Positions 53,578 through 63,766 of a stretch of DNA of 64,000 nucleotides are shown here, piece by piece. Origin of the DNA: Phycisphaerae bacterium (lineage in GTDB: Bacteria > Planctomycetota > Phycisphaerae > Sedimentisphaerales > Anaerohalosphaeraceae); contig JACZKQ010000074.1 in assembly GCA_014859965.1 (NCBI GenBank), positions 181,066-245,065 of the forward strand. The letters run 5' to 3'. Position 1 is the first letter of the stretch. Every line of letters begins with the position of its first letter. Below the pieces are notes generated by a model. The model saw only the letters and a program-made list of their open reading frames with translations. It ran no database searches and had not been told where the DNA came from. Both the position numbers and the translations under genes were made by a program.

Positions 53578-54642
53578 ATGGAAACATCGCAAACCATGAC
53601 CTCGCGAGAAAGGGTGCTTGCCGCCTTCGCCCACGAAGAGCCCGACCGTGTGCCGTGCTGGCTGGGTGCATCCGACGGCTTTGTCGACAAGGTTAAAGCC
53701 GGCACAGGCTTCGACGAAGAGGGCGTGCGCGAGCATTTCGGCGACGATTTTCGCAGCGTCCGCGCCGAATACAAGGGACCCGAGTTTCTCCTGTCGCCGC
53801 TGGCGACCTCGCGCTCCGTCTTCGGCGTGGAGCGCCAAGGCGCAGGCGAGGGCCGGCCGGTATCCCATCCGCTGTCCCATGCCGACCTCAAGGCCGTCTG
53901 CGAATACCACTGGCCTGATCCGACGTGGATAGATGTCTCGACGCTTCGCCGCCAGGCCCAGCGCTATGACGGCCGTTACGCCATACTCGGCGGCGACTGG
54001 TCGCCGTTCTGGCATGATGCCATCGACCTGTTCGGCATGGAGACGCTGTACGTCCTGATGTACACCGCCCCCGACGTGATCGCCGAAGCCATGCGCCGGA
54101 TCGTCGACTACTACATGGCGGTCAATCAGCGTATCTTCGACGCCGCCGCCGACCTGATCGACGTATTCTTCATCGGCAACGATTTCGGCTCGCAGCGCGG
54201 CGCGCTCCTGGGCCCGCAGCTTTTCACCCGTTGCATCCTGCCGCACCTCCGGCGTCTCATCGACCTGGGCCACGCCTACCGCCTCAAGGTGCAGCTCCAC
54301 TGCTGCGGCGGATTTGCGCCGCTGATACCCCTGATGATCGAAGCCGGCCTTGACGGCCTGCACGCCGTCCAGCCCTCGTGCATGGGCATGGACCTCAAGA
54401 CACTCAAGGCCGATTTCGGCGACCGCATCCTCTTTAATGGAGCGATCGACGCACAGCGCGTCCTGCTCGACGGCACGGCCGCCAAGGTCCGAAGCGAATC
54501 GCGCAAAGTCCTCAAAATCATGATGCCCGGCGGCGGCTATGTCGGCGGGGCCAGCCATGACGCAATCCTGGAGGACACGCCCATCGAAAACGTCGCCGCC
54601 ATGTTCGAGACGATCCGCCAGCACGGTGTCTACCGGCGCTGA
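53578..54642 (+). CDS. URO-D/methylcobamide methyltransferase-like protein
   Basis: 354 residues of the uroporphyrinogen decarboxylase superfamily (an inner start at 53596, MTSRERVL, is also possible). The HCCGG segment near residue 240 matches the HxCG metal-ligand region of MtaA-like members, but the late Cys is not obvious (GGGYVGGASHD instead). The N-terminal PDRVPCWLGAS block is family-typical. It lies between the isomerase and the rhamnosidase, 25 bp after the first; this is the third such gene in sugar operons of the window. Confidence 0.85.
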   Translation: METSQTMTSRERVLAAFAHEEPDRVPCWLGASDGFVDKVKAGTGFDEEGVREHFGDDFRSVRAEYKGPEFLLSPLATSRSVFGVERQGAGEGRPVSHPLSHADLKAVCEYHWPDPTWIDVSTLRRQAQRYDGRYAILGGDWSPFWHDAIDLFGMETLYVLMYTAPDVIAEAMRRIVDYYMAVNQRIFDAAADLIDVFFIGNDFGSQRGALLGPQLFTRCILPHLRRLIDLGHAYRLKVQLHCCGGFAPLIPLMIEAGLDGLHAVQPSCMGMDLKTLKADFGDRILFNGAIDAQRVLLDGTAAKVRSESRKVLKIMMPGGGYVGGASHDAILEDTPIENVAAMFETIRQHGVYRR

Positions 54643-54697
54643 CGGCTGCGGCGATTACAAGATCCTTTACCACAATGAGCATCGCAAGGAGATGAAT

Positions 54698-57427
54698 ATG
54701 AAGACGAGAGGGTGTATGAGAGTTCTGCTGGTGATGGTCCTTGCCGCCGCCTGTTCCGCCGCCATCCGTCCGGAGCGGCTGCGGTGCGAGCATCTCGAAA
54801 ACCCCTCCGGTATCGACGTCGCTCAGCCGCGGCTCAGTTGGATCGTCACGTCCGATGAGCGCGCCCAGAAGCAGAGCGGCTACCGCATCCTGGTTGCATC
54901 CAGTGCCGAGAAGCTGAAGAAAAACCAGGGCGACCTCTGGGACTCCGGCCGCGTCCCCTCCGATCAGACGGTATTGATTCCCTACGGCGGAAAACCGCTC
55001 GCGAGCGCCGCGCCGTGCTGGTGGAAGGTCAAGGTCTGGGACGGCGCCGGCGATGCATCTGCCTGGAGCGCCCCGGCCCGCTGGAGCATGGGCCTGCTGC
55101 ACGACGGCGACTGGAAGGGCGCGTGGATCGGCCTCGATCATGAGCTCGACAAGCCCAAAGACACGGACACGAAGGTCTACCGCCCGAGCCCGTACCTCCG
55201 CAAGGAGTTCACCGTCGACAAGCCCGTGCGCCGCGCCGTGCTGTACGCCACCGCGCTGGGCATCCATGAACTGCGACTCAACGGCCGCCGCGTGGGCGAC
55301 GATTACTTCATGCCCGGCTGGACCGATTACAAAAAACGCCTGTACTATCAAACCTGTGACGTCACCGACATGCTGAACACAAAGGGCCGAAACGCCCTCG
55401 GCGCCATTCTGTCCGACGGCTGGTATGCCGGCAACATCAGCATACTCGGCCAGGGCTTCTACGGCTGGCATCTGCGCTTCCGCGGCCAACTGAACATCGA
55501 ATACGCCGACGGCTCGCACCAGGTCGTCGCCACCGATCCTTCATGGACCGCGGCCTTCGGCCCCATCCTGGAATCCGACATGCAGGCCGGTGAAACGTAC
55601 GACGCCCGGCTCGAAATGCCCGGCTGGGACCGCCCCGGCTTCGATGCCGCCCAATGGCGCCCCGTCGCCGTAACGGAAAAGGTCGACGTGCCGCTGCAAG
55701 CCTATCCGTCCGCGACCACCCGCATCTTTAAGGAAATCCCGCCCAAAAGCATCACCACACCCGCAGCCGACACCTACGTCCTCGACATGGGCACCAATTT
55801 CGCGGGATGGGCCCGCCTCAAGGTACGCGGAAACGCCGGCGACAAAGTTCGCCTTCGCTTCGCTGAACGCCTCAACCCCGACGGCACGATCTACACCGAG
55901 AACCTCCGCAGCGCCCGCGCCACCGACACCTACATCTGCAAAGGCGGCGGCCTCGAAGAATGGCAGCCGCAGTTTACCTTCCACGGTTTCCAGTACGTCG
56001 AGGTCACCGGCTACCCCGGCCGCCTCGAACCCGACGCCGTCATTGGCGTCGAAATCACCGCCGCCGTGGACGTCGCCGGCAGCTTCGCCTGTTCCAGCGA
56101 ACAGGCCAACGCCCTCTACCGCAACATCTGCCAGACCCAGCGCGCCAACTTCATCGAAATCCCCACCGACTGCCCCCAGCGCGACGAACGCATGGGATGG
56201 ACCGGCGACGCCCAGATCTACGTCCGCACCGCCACATACAACGCCGACGTTGCCGCCTTCATCGCCAAGTACATGGTCGACGTCGAAGACGGCCAGTATC
56301 CCGACGGCGGCTTTCCCTGCATGGCCCCGCGCCCGCACGACGGCGTATCCCCCGCATGGGCCGACGCCGGCGTCATCTGCCCGTGGACCATCTACCGCGT
56401 CTACGGTGACCGGCGCATCATCGAACGCCACTACGACGCGATGACCCGCTGGCTCGACTACTGCCGCACCCACAGCAAGGACCTCATCCGTCCCGCCGAC
56501 GGCTTCGGCGACTGGCTGAGCATCAACGCCGACACGCCCAAGGACGTGCTCTCGACAGCCTACTTCGCAAGGAGCACCAGCCTCATGGCAGAGATGGCCG
56601 CAGCCGTCGGCAAGACCGCCGACGCCGAAAAGTACCGCCGGCAATTCGCCGACATCAAGCAGGCCTTCAACAAGGCCTTCGTCGCCCCCGACGGCCGCAT
56701 CAAAGGCAGCACCCAGACCGTCTACGTTCTCGCCCTGGCCTTCGACCTGCTCGACGAACCCGCCGCACAGAAAGCCGCCGACCACCTCGCCGCCGACATC
56801 CGATCCCGCGACGGCCATCTGTCCACCGGCTTCGTCGGAACCAAGGACCTCATGCCCGCCCTCACCGGCAGCGGCCGACTCGACGTCGCCTACCGCCTCT
56901 TCAACAACGACACATTCCCCTCGTGGGGCTTCTCGATCAGGCACGGCGCCACCAGCATCTGGGAACGGTGGAACGGCTGGACGCCCGACGAGGGTTTTGG
57001 TGATCCGAAGATGAACTCGTTCGCCCATTATTCCTTCGGCGCCGTCGCCGAGTGGATGTTCAAAACCATCGGCGGCATCGATCTGCTCGACCCCGGATAC
57101 AAACGCATCGCCATCCGCCCCGCACCGGGCGGCGGCCTCGACTGGGCGAATGCAGCGTACGATTCCATCCGCGGCCGCATCGCCTCCAACTGGAAGATAA
57201 ACGAAGGCACACTGACGATGGACGTGCATATCCCCGCCAACACAACCGCCGAAGTGTACGTGCCCACCAGCGCGCCCGACACCATCAAGGAAAGCAATCG
57301 CCCCGCCCGACAGGCAAAAGGCGTTACATTCCTCCGTAACGAAAAAGGCGCAGCCGTCTTCGAACTCGCCTCCGGCGATTATCGCTTCACGGCCGACGAC
57401 CCCGTCATCGTCGAATCGGCCCGCTGA
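54698..57427 (+). CDS. Secreted alpha-L-rhamnosidase (GH78)
   Basis: 909 residues from the ATG at 54698 (AAGGAG 6 nt before), with a signal peptide (VLLVMVLAAACSA). Domains: N-terminal beta-sandwich (LRCEHLENPSGIDVAQPRLSW), a second beta-domain (YATALGIHELRLNGRRVG, GWTDYKKRLYYQTCDVT, ILSDGWYAGNI), then the (alpha/alpha)6 catalytic barrel with PTDCPQRDERMGWTGDAQ (candidate acid Glu near 496), GFGDWLSINADTPKDV, STGFVGTKDLMPAL and SIWERWNGWTP (candidate base Glu near 755), and a C-terminal sandwich. It hydrolyses terminal alpha-L-rhamnose by inversion. It ends the operon and implies rhamnose-bearing glycans as a target. Confidence 0.95.
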   Translation: MKTRGCMRVLLVMVLAAACSAAIRPERLRCEHLENPSGIDVAQPRLSWIVTSDERAQKQSGYRILVASSAEKLKKNQGDLWDSGRVPSDQTVLIPYGGKPLASAAPCWWKVKVWDGAGDASAWSAPARWSMGLLHDGDWKGAWIGLDHELDKPKDTDTKVYRPSPYLRKEFTVDKPVRRAVLYATALGIHELRLNGRRVGDDYFMPGWTDYKKRLYYQTCDVTDMLNTKGRNALGAILSDGWYAGNISILGQGFYGWHLRFRGQLNIEYADGSHQVVATDPSWTAAFGPILESDMQAGETYDARLEMPGWDRPGFDAAQWRPVAVTEKVDVPLQAYPSATTRIFKEIPPKSITTPAADTYVLDMGTNFAGWARLKVRGNAGDKVRLRFAERLNPDGTIYTENLRSARATDTYICKGGGLEEWQPQFTFHGFQYVEVTGYPGRLEPDAVIGVEITAAVDVAGSFACSSEQANALYRNICQTQRANFIEIPTDCPQRDERMGWTGDAQIYVRTATYNADVAAFIAKYMVDVEDGQYPDGGFPCMAPRPHDGVSPAWADAGVICPWTIYRVYGDRRIIERHYDAMTRWLDYCRTHSKDLIRPADGFGDWLSINADTPKDVLSTAYFARSTSLMAEMAAAVGKTADAEKYRRQFADIKQAFNKAFVAPDGRIKGSTQTVYVLALAFDLLDEPAAQKAADHLAADIRSRDGHLSTGFVGTKDLMPALTGSGRLDVAYRLFNNDTFPSWGFSIRHGATSIWERWNGWTPDEGFGDPKMNSFAHYSFGAVAEWMFKTIGGIDLLDPGYKRIAIRPAPGGGLDWANAAYDSIRGRIASNWKINEGTLTMDVHIPANTTAEVYVPTSAPDTIKESNRPARQAKGVTFLRNEKGAAVFELASGDYRFTADDPVIVESAR

Positions 57428-57613
57428 AACGCCCGATACGCGCCCGTGGGCGGCACGCCGCATTTGCGCCCGCAGGACGCGCCGTATTCTGGCCCGCAAA
57501 TCTGAAATCGGGGTTATGCCTTTCGGCATGACTGTCGATTCTAATGGAGTCGTATGCACGGGCAATGGAAAGGACCCGGCCGCGGCCGGGTAAGAACAGG
57601 GGGGCGCCATTCA

Positions 57614-57985
57614 GTGAACTATGATGAAATGGTAGACAAAGTCGTGCAGTTGGACTTCGTAACCGACCGCGACACGGCGGACGCAGCCTGCAGAGAAATC
57701 TGGCGCAGCGTCGCCGAAAGCGTCGAGGAATCCGTCGCCGTGGAAGTTGCTGCGGAACTGCCCGAAGACCTCCTCGAACGCGAGTTGACAAGTCAGCGGC
57801 CTGCCGAGTTCACCCTCAGCCGAGCGGAATTGATGAACCGCATAGTGGGACGTTTCAATCTCCAGCCCGACGACGCCCTCCGATTGATCGAAACGGTGCT
57901 CCACGCAGGCGAAGAAATGCTCGGAGACGACTCCCGAACAAAATTGAAACTGGCCGTGCCTCAGGACGTGGCCGGCTTGATGTAG
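57614..57985 (+). CDS. DUF2267 protein
   Basis: 123 residues from the GTG at 57614, behind an AGGGGGG run about 10 nt upstream. The start NYDEMVDKV followed by two similar helical halves (DTADAACREIWRSVAESV; LMNRIVGRFNLQPDDALRLIETVLHAGEEML) is the DUF2267 pattern. The family is small, helical and of unknown function, often found near stress genes. A longer ATG start at 57554 adds a glycine/arginine-rich stretch and is less likely. Confidence 0.8.
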   Translation: MNYDEMVDKVVQLDFVTDRDTADAACREIWRSVAESVEESVAVEVAAELPEDLLERELTSQRPAEFTLSRAELMNRIVGRFNLQPDDALRLIETVLHAGEEMLGDDSRTKLKLAVPQDVAGLM

Positions 57986-58222
57986 CACGCCCGCAGCAAA
58001 AAGCGTACGAGATGCAGATGATCTCGCAGGCGGCCTGCCGGATGCCGCCGTTATCAGGAATACCCACACGTCGTCCCTACCCCCGCGATGCGTTGTCAGA
58101 GCCCACAGAGGCGAAAGCGCATGCTCGCACGCACCCGCGACCCCGATTTGTTCTCATACGCCGGCGCAAATGCCGGGCCGAACACTATTGGACGCAGTCC
58201 CTTCATTTACAGATCTACGCCG

Positions 58223-61200
58223 TCAGTATTTGTTGAGGCATTGAAGCCAGTAGCGGTACCAGGTGTCAATTGCGACGTTTTCTACTACGATTGGGACGCG
58301 GTGGGTGTAGTCGGGGTTGTTGACGGCCTCGAAGGTGATGTCATAGCTGCCGGCCTGGCTGTGGCGGGGCAGCCACTTGAAGGCGTTGTCCTGGCAGGTG
58401 GCACCTGCGGGGGGGGTCTGGACGACGAATTCGAGGGGATTGCCGTCGCCGTCGGTGGCGATCAGGTCGAAGTCGAGGCGTTTGTGGGCGCGCACCTGCC
58501 ATGTCCTATAGATGGCGTCGATCTCGGAAGCGGTCAAGGCCCGGCTGTCGATGCGGACGTCGGTGAGCATGCCCTTGAACCCGCGGGTGAGGGCGGCATT
58601 ATTGCCGATTATGAGGGGTGAGTTCAACGAGTCCATTGGGTTTGTTTGGTAATTTGTCACTGTACCTGCGGGTTGGCCGTTGATATAAAAAGTTACCGTA
58701 GCCAGTTTATCGCTATGAGAAACTGCCACATGCTGCCACTCGTTGAGTCGGATGACACCGGCATCGGAGACGACCTCGTCATTGCCCGCCCGGTAGGCGA
58801 GCCGACCGTCATTCTTGAGATAGAAGGCAAATCCGGCAGGGCTGTCGCCCTTGTCAACAATGCGGGCATCACCGATGAGCCCATAGTGCTCATACTCAGG
58901 GTTTATCAAAGCGGCAATCGTCAGGTCACCAGTTATGTTCTGGCTGGCAGGAGAGCCACTAGTCGCCGCGCCTGTGGCGAGCGTGAACGTGAGTGCTGCG
59001 CCTTTTGGCCAAGTCGTGTCATGAGTCAACGCGTTATTCTTCAGCGGGGACGAGTCTTTAGCTTGGTTTCCGCTGTATTCTTCAAAGCGATAGTGGCCCA
59101 CTCTAGAATCCGAGGGGCGAGAGCCAAACTCAAATGGACCGATGTCTGGAGCAGAACCAAGGTAGGTGAGGCCTACGTCGATGCCTGCGTTGATTAGCCT
59201 ACTTGTTGACTTGAGATAAAAATTACGGCCATCAAAATCAATGATTTCGTTAGCCAGGGTCAGCGGACTGCGATCGGTAATGCTCTGTTCGCCAAATCCC
59301 GCAAAGTTCCGCCAAGAATTGTAAAGCCAGTTGTTCTCTATATTATAGTAGTTATAGTCGATGTGGAAATAAGGAGCGAGATTGAGCGCGACCGGAGGGG
59401 GAACGATGGCCGTTTCAAGAAACGTATTGTTGTGAATACGTGCCGAATGGACTCGATAATTGCAACGGCCTTTGGAGACTTTGCCGTCAAAGTAAAGTTC
59501 ATCGAGTATTGCACGATTCATGCCTTGAATTTCTTCCTTTTGATCTGCTTCGTAGGTGCCTGTGAACCGGCCATTTCGATCAATCAGGCCTCGGTTCATC
59601 AGGGCAGTCGTGATAAGTCTTGCCGCGCCGGCCTGGGATAACATAGGGTATACATAAAAATGGTCTTCAAGAAAGTGACTGGTATCGATCACTTCATTTA
59701 TTCTTGCGATTACGGCCTCTCTATCAGCTTTTTCAGTCAATAACTTGTCTGCCGGCCAGTTTCTTATTTGTGCTGCAATATCTGAACCGGACCACACAAG
59801 GCTGAGCGGGAAACTATCAATGTCGCCTCTAATATCGCATCGGATCTTTTCCCAGCCAGCCGTATCGATATTGGCCAATGTTACAAAGCCGGCACCGACA
59901 GATGCCTGGCCATCGAACCGAAGTGGGCTCTTAAAAAAAAGGTTGTTAAGCAGCGTGGGAGCATTCACAGTGCATAAGCCAAGGGGGCCATTGATAAAGA
60001 CAGATCTCTGAATTCTTATATCACCACTTAAAAAGGACCACAGGTTCTGATCACCGTCCTGTTCGAACAGGCAATTGTCGATGGTAAGCTTATCAACTTG
60101 TTGCAGTTGGAGGTTGTCAGGATGTGATCGGTAGCTGCCTTGAGAATGGATGTGGCAATCCTGAATCAGGACTTGCGTGCAGCCATAAAGGCGCGCTCCA
60201 CTGCCGGCAAGCCAAATCCCGTTATTATTATTGTGGTGAATTGTGGTCCTAAGAATTTGCAGGTTTTCAGTGCCTTTGCTAAACGTCAGGCCGTCATTGT
60301 TGTTGTAGCAAATGTCGCCATCCTGAATCACTATATTTTTTGAATTTTGGAGTGAAAGGCCATTGCTGCCGTTATGATGGATGAAAGCGTTAGAAAGTTT
60401 GAAGGATTCCAATGTCTTCGTGGCAGTACTGTATATCCCGTGACGCGTGAACCGACGAATTTCAAAACCGTCGATCAGTATGTGGTTGCCGTGCAATGTA
60501 ATTCCATCTTGCAGAACTGCGGCCTCAAACATAGTCAATTCATCATCAAATGGCCGTATGAAAAGGCCTCCACCGGAATGGGCGAATTGGCCTGGCCTGC
60601 TTATCACCCCTGGGTGGTTTGCGACAGCATAGCGGTCGCTCTTCCCGTTAGACGGCGGCTGTATTCGTAGTGAAAGCGTTCTTGTGGAATCGAAAGTTAT
60701 CTTGTTAGCACTCGCTTGATAGCCGTTAACTGGTAGCACACGAGTCACGTTTGCGGTGTTGTTGTAGTGATATAATTCGGCTCCCTTCCAAAAATCGTCT
60801 TGGACCTGTACCCCATTGCACGTGCGAAAGTCATCGTGCAAGATCAGGTATTCCGTGCCTGAGGCGAGCAAATTCGTTTCTTCATTGCTGCCAAGTGCGG
60901 CGATGTCTGCAGCCTCGACTTCATACCAGTTCGAGGGTTTATCATACGGATCTTCAGGGTTCACACCGGCGGGTTGCATCGCCAAAGCAAGTCTTTTTCC
61001 GGTCTGGTACATAGCAGTTACTATGGGTTCACCCCAAGGTGCAGAATAGACTTTGTTAAAAGCGGCAGGCGCAAAGCCAGATACTATTGTCGACCCGTCC
61101 AAGATGGGACGAGATGCCAGGTTGTGAGCTTTAAGCGTGATTGGAGCATCTGCATGGCCCATGCGGGCAAGTGTAATTGATTCCCTGTACACTCCTGGCT

Positions 61201-62350
61201 TGACAATTATCGTATCTCCATATAGAGCCCGTTGACTCGCGTATCCAATCGTGCAAAACGGGGCGAGTTCTGTCCCGTCAGCGTAATCGTCGCCGAAAGA
61301 AGAATCGACAAAATACGTTTTCGCTTTTCTTGTGTGCTCGAGTTTTCCGACAAATACCTTGGCTTCAATGATCTGGTACCAACGCTGCACGTATGAGGAC
61401 AGCGACGGGGTTAAAAAGCCGATCTTGCCGTATAGAAATTGGCTGGATGGTGGGGCATGGTCTGTAACGGCAAAGTCGAAATCAGTACTTGTGCCAAACC
61501 GTCCAACAGCTACGACAATGTGGTCGGGGTTTCGGACAACATGAACTTTGTAGTAACCCCAGTCCAGCGCACTATGAGCCATTGATAGGTCGATAGAATC
61601 ATGTTCTCCAATCACAGTTCGGACGCCGTTATGGATTCGGCTAATCTTGAGCGGCCCCTGGGATATGCTGAGCTCATAGTAATTAGCTGGATCTTGGTAA
61701 AGGAAGATGACACCAGCAGCATCTCCCCATTGCAGGGAACAGCCAAAAAGAATTGTAAACTCATCAAGAAGAATATCCGAAGCCGACACTACCACGGTGT
61801 CCTTACGATGTAACTGCAACCATGCCTCGGTGGCCGGAGATGCAGAGAGGTTAGCCATTCCGCGGATTACCTGCCATGAGGGGCCGAGTGGTTCATCTGG
61901 AGACGTTGGCGTGTTACTGAAGTCGTCCTTCAAGATGATTTCGTTGGCGGAGGTTTGCACAATTGGATCAATTTCAATGCGGATATCCGTCGTGGCGGAC
62001 TCGGTCTTTGAAGTTGCAATAACGGTCAATATGTGCCTGCCAAAGTCCGTGGGACGCGTAGCATAGTCAAAGGCCCCGGTTGTGGTGTTGAATATTGCTG
62101 TTGTGGGGAGTTGATCGGTGCCGTCATATCGGCAGGTGAACTGGACTGTTTGGCTATCTGGATTGAGAAGGACGGGGGCGAGTTGAATCCTTGCGCCCGC
62201 TTGAACATAAATTGGCAAGACCGGCTTCAGGGTAAGCGAAGCGCCAAGTGTGGGATGGCCAACGCAAAAGAACGTGCCCAGCCATAAGAGAGGCAGAACT
62301 GTGAGATGCAGGACATTTGGGCGATCTGGGCTGAACGGAGTAGACATCAT
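58223..62350 (-). CDS. Giant secreted right-handed beta-helix protein with LamG and Ig-like domains
   Basis: 1375 residues with a signal peptide (~1-37). An Ig/cadherin-like domain (~45-130) is followed by a LamG/concanavalin-like region (~140-320). Then a parallel right-handed beta-helix spans ~330-900, starting YFVDSSFGDDYADGTELAPF and PGVYRESITLARMG, with turn-rich repeats such as HHNGSNGLSLQNSKNIVIQDG and HHNNNNGIWLAGSG, as in polysaccharide lyases and pectate-lyase-like proteins. A second LamG (~1150-1310; GHYRFEEYSGNQAKDSSPL) and an Ig-like end follow. A polysaccharide lyase or adhesin role is inferred. GC is clearly lower than in neighbours over its upstream two thirds. Confidence 0.8.
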   Translation of the reverse strand: MMSTPFSPDRPNVLHLTVLPLLWLGTFFCVGHPTLGASLTLKPVLPIYVQAGARIQLAPVLLNPDSQTVQFTCRYDGTDQLPTTAIFNTTTGAFDYATRPTDFGRHILTVIATSKTESATTDIRIEIDPIVQTSANEIILKDDFSNTPTSPDEPLGPSWQVIRGMANLSASPATEAWLQLHRKDTVVVSASDILLDEFTILFGCSLQWGDAAGVIFLYQDPANYYELSISQGPLKISRIHNGVRTVIGEHDSIDLSMAHSALDWGYYKVHVVRNPDHIVVAVGRFGTSTDFDFAVTDHAPPSSQFLYGKIGFLTPSLSSYVQRWYQIIEAKVFVGKLEHTRKAKTYFVDSSFGDDYADGTELAPFCTIGYASQRALYGDTIIVKPGVYRESITLARMGHADAPITLKAHNLASRPILDGSTIVSGFAPAAFNKVYSAPWGEPIVTAMYQTGKRLALAMQPAGVNPEDPYDKPSNWYEVEAADIAALGSNEETNLLASGTEYLILHDDFRTCNGVQVQDDFWKGAELYHYNNTANVTRVLPVNGYQASANKITFDSTRTLSLRIQPPSNGKSDRYAVANHPGVISRPGQFAHSGGGLFIRPFDDELTMFEAAVLQDGITLHGNHILIDGFEIRRFTRHGIYSTATKTLESFKLSNAFIHHNGSNGLSLQNSKNIVIQDGDICYNNNDGLTFSKGTENLQILRTTIHHNNNNGIWLAGSGARLYGCTQVLIQDCHIHSQGSYRSHPDNLQLQQVDKLTIDNCLFEQDGDQNLWSFLSGDIRIQRSVFINGPLGLCTVNAPTLLNNLFFKSPLRFDGQASVGAGFVTLANIDTAGWEKIRCDIRGDIDSFPLSLVWSGSDIAAQIRNWPADKLLTEKADREAVIARINEVIDTSHFLEDHFYVYPMLSQAGAARLITTALMNRGLIDRNGRFTGTYEADQKEEIQGMNRAILDELYFDGKVSKGRCNYRVHSARIHNNTFLETAIVPPPVALNLAPYFHIDYNYYNIENNWLYNSWRNFAGFGEQSITDRSPLTLANEIIDFDGRNFYLKSTSRLINAGIDVGLTYLGSAPDIGPFEFGSRPSDSRVGHYRFEEYSGNQAKDSSPLKNNALTHDTTWPKGAALTFTLATGAATSGSPASQNITGDLTIAALINPEYEHYGLIGDARIVDKGDSPAGFAFYLKNDGRLAYRAGNDEVVSDAGVIRLNEWQHVAVSHSDKLATVTFYINGQPAGTVTNYQTNPMDSLNSPLIIGNNAALTRGFKGMLTDVRIDSRALTASEIDAIYRTWQVRAHKRLDFDLIATDGDGNPLEFVVQTPPAGATCQDNAFKWLPRHSQAGSYDITFEAVNNPDYTHRVPIVVENVAIDTWYRYWLQCLNKY

Positions 62351-62434
62351 ACTTACCCCCTAAAGGAAACTAACGGGTATCGATTGCACATACGTGAACT
62401 TAGTAAAGCTTAAGAAATAAGGGGGGGAGGGACA

Positions 62435-62552
62435 ACAGCGGTTAGGGGTTAGCGGTGAGGTGTTAGCGGGGGAAGGGGTTGCCGCGGCCGATAAAACGCG
62501 TCGCAGGGACGCCGCGAGGTTGCCGCGCCTGGGGCTCGCAATGACGGAGGGA
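62435..62552. repeat. Dispersed intergenic repeat, copy 1
   Basis: A ~118-bp unit with GGTTAGGGGTTAGCGG-like start and CTCGCAATGACGG-like end. It is nearly repeated at 62597-62723 and more loosely at 63830-63960. Frames here are not coding-like. Confidence 0.75.
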
Positions 62553-62592
62553 AGTAGTCGAGTAGTCGAGTAGTCTAGTAGCCGAGTAGGGA
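62553..62592. repeat. Short tandem repeat, 8-bp unit
   Basis: Five head-to-tail near-copies of AGTAGTCG (the third, fourth and fifth vary) separate the first two dispersed repeat copies. Confidence 0.85.
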
Positions 62593-62596
62593 AAGG

Positions 62597-62723
62597 ACAG
62601 CGGTTAGGGGTTAGCGGTGAGGTGTTAGCGAGGGAAGGGGTTGCCGCCGCCGATAAAATGCGTCGCAGTGACGCCGCGAGATTGCCGCGCCCGGGACAAA
62701 TCGGGCTCGCAATGACGGGGGGA
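62597..62723. repeat. Dispersed intergenic repeat, copy 2
   Basis: Direct repeat of 62435-62552, differing by scattered substitutions and an ~8-bp insertion (GGGACAAAT-like) before the conserved CTCGCAATGACGG end. Confidence 0.75.
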
Positions 62724-63099
62724 AGGGGAGGTAGGGTGTTTCTTCTCATCAGGCGGCCTCCGGTATTCCAAGCTATTTAGCGGTTAGCTTTTAGCAATTA
62801 GCTATTGCGATCAGCAACTTACAGTCGAGTAGAGCTCCCCAGCCGTAAGGAAGATAGCCAGATTGGGGGGAGAAGTCAAGGGAAAAACATAATACAGCTA
62901 TTGGGGATAAGGTTTTAGGCGTTAGCGGGGGAATTTGCAGGGATTAACAGGATGGGGAGGATGGAGGGAAGGGGGAGGGAGGAGAAGCAAAAGGAGCTAC
63001 GGATTGCATTAATTACGCTGAGTGCAGCGAAAGTAACGGGGATGGCGCAGACGAGCAGTTTCTGCGACCGAGGTACTCGCGGTCCGTCTCCGGCACCAG
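62724..63099. other. Repeat-rich intergenic stretch
   Basis: About 375 bp with further TTAGC-type words (62777-62812), a GGATTAACAGGAT-type dispersed word (62940-62952) and purine-rich sequence; no supported gene. Confidence 0.4.
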
Positions 63100-63507
63100 T
63101 CAGTTGTTGCTGTGTTTGGCAGCTACTGGCGAGTTCGGACCACCGCTTTGTGGCTGCCGCTTGGGCTGAGTCGGTGTCTTATTGCATATCCGAAGCGGGT
63201 CGACCCGAACCAGAGCCTCGTCATTCTCAGCAGCTTGGTGGACTTCCTGCTGGTCCGGTACCCGGTCGGAGCTGTAGTTCCTTAGCGACTGCTGAGACAG
63301 TTCACATCCCCTCACGCTGGCCAATAAACCGGCTATAGCGATGGCCCATTTGAGCGCCATGCTGACGTTCAAAGTACTTCGGGCATGGCAGTGCCCGTGG
63401 CAAGGAGCTTTCTCGCAATTCTGGCTCAACGTGCGTTTGTGCTTTCGGACTGCTTTCTGCATCCGCCGCTTCTTTTTGACCTCGCTTTTTTTTCGTATTC
63501 TCTTCAT
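63100..63507 (-). CDS. Small basic protein, unknown, uncertain gene
   Basis: 135 residues. The ATG at 63507 has AAAGGAG 9 nt upstream, a clear ribosome site. The N-terminus is very basic (KKSEVKKKRRMQKAVRKHKR), and a hydrophobic, possibly lipobox-ending segment lies near residue 50-68 (MALKWAIAIAGLLASVRGC). The rest is polar and of low complexity, without family likeness. It could be a real membrane-associated protein or chance open frame in repeat-rich DNA; overlapping frames of similar length exist on the same strand. Confidence 0.35.
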   Translation of the reverse strand: MKRIRKKSEVKKKRRMQKAVRKHKRTLSQNCEKAPCHGHCHARSTLNVSMALKWAIAIAGLLASVRGCELSQQSLRNYSSDRVPDQQEVHQAAENDEALVRVDPLRICNKTPTQPKRQPQSGGPNSPVAAKHSNN

Positions 63508-63766
63508 AAAATGACTCCTTTGATCTTAGGGGATTTAACGGTTTTCCTGAAAATGCTGGACAGCACAATTAAAATATAAGAAATAAGGTTTATAGGGACA
63601 AGCCGACTGTGACGATTAACGGGAGCTGACATCGCGCAAGCAAGCCTGAACGAGTTTGCTTGGGGGGGAAACGTGCCACGGACAACCTTGGCGGCCCAGA
63701 GGGGTAAGACAATTTGGGGCCAAAGTAATTCACGGGGATAAAGAGGACATACAGGATTGGCGGCCA

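Noticed and set aside
52548..53891. 447-codon antisense frame over the isomerase and URO-D genes
   Set aside because: Spans two well-supported plus-strand genes and shows no family likeness.
55541..57610. 689-codon open frame antisense to the rhamnosidase
   Set aside because: Glycine/valine/alanine-rich shadow of a very GC-rich gene; GH78 on the plus strand is unmistakable.
62435..62723. CRISPR-like array
   Set aside because: Only two long, imperfect copies with an 8-bp tandem between them; no regular spacers or cas genes.
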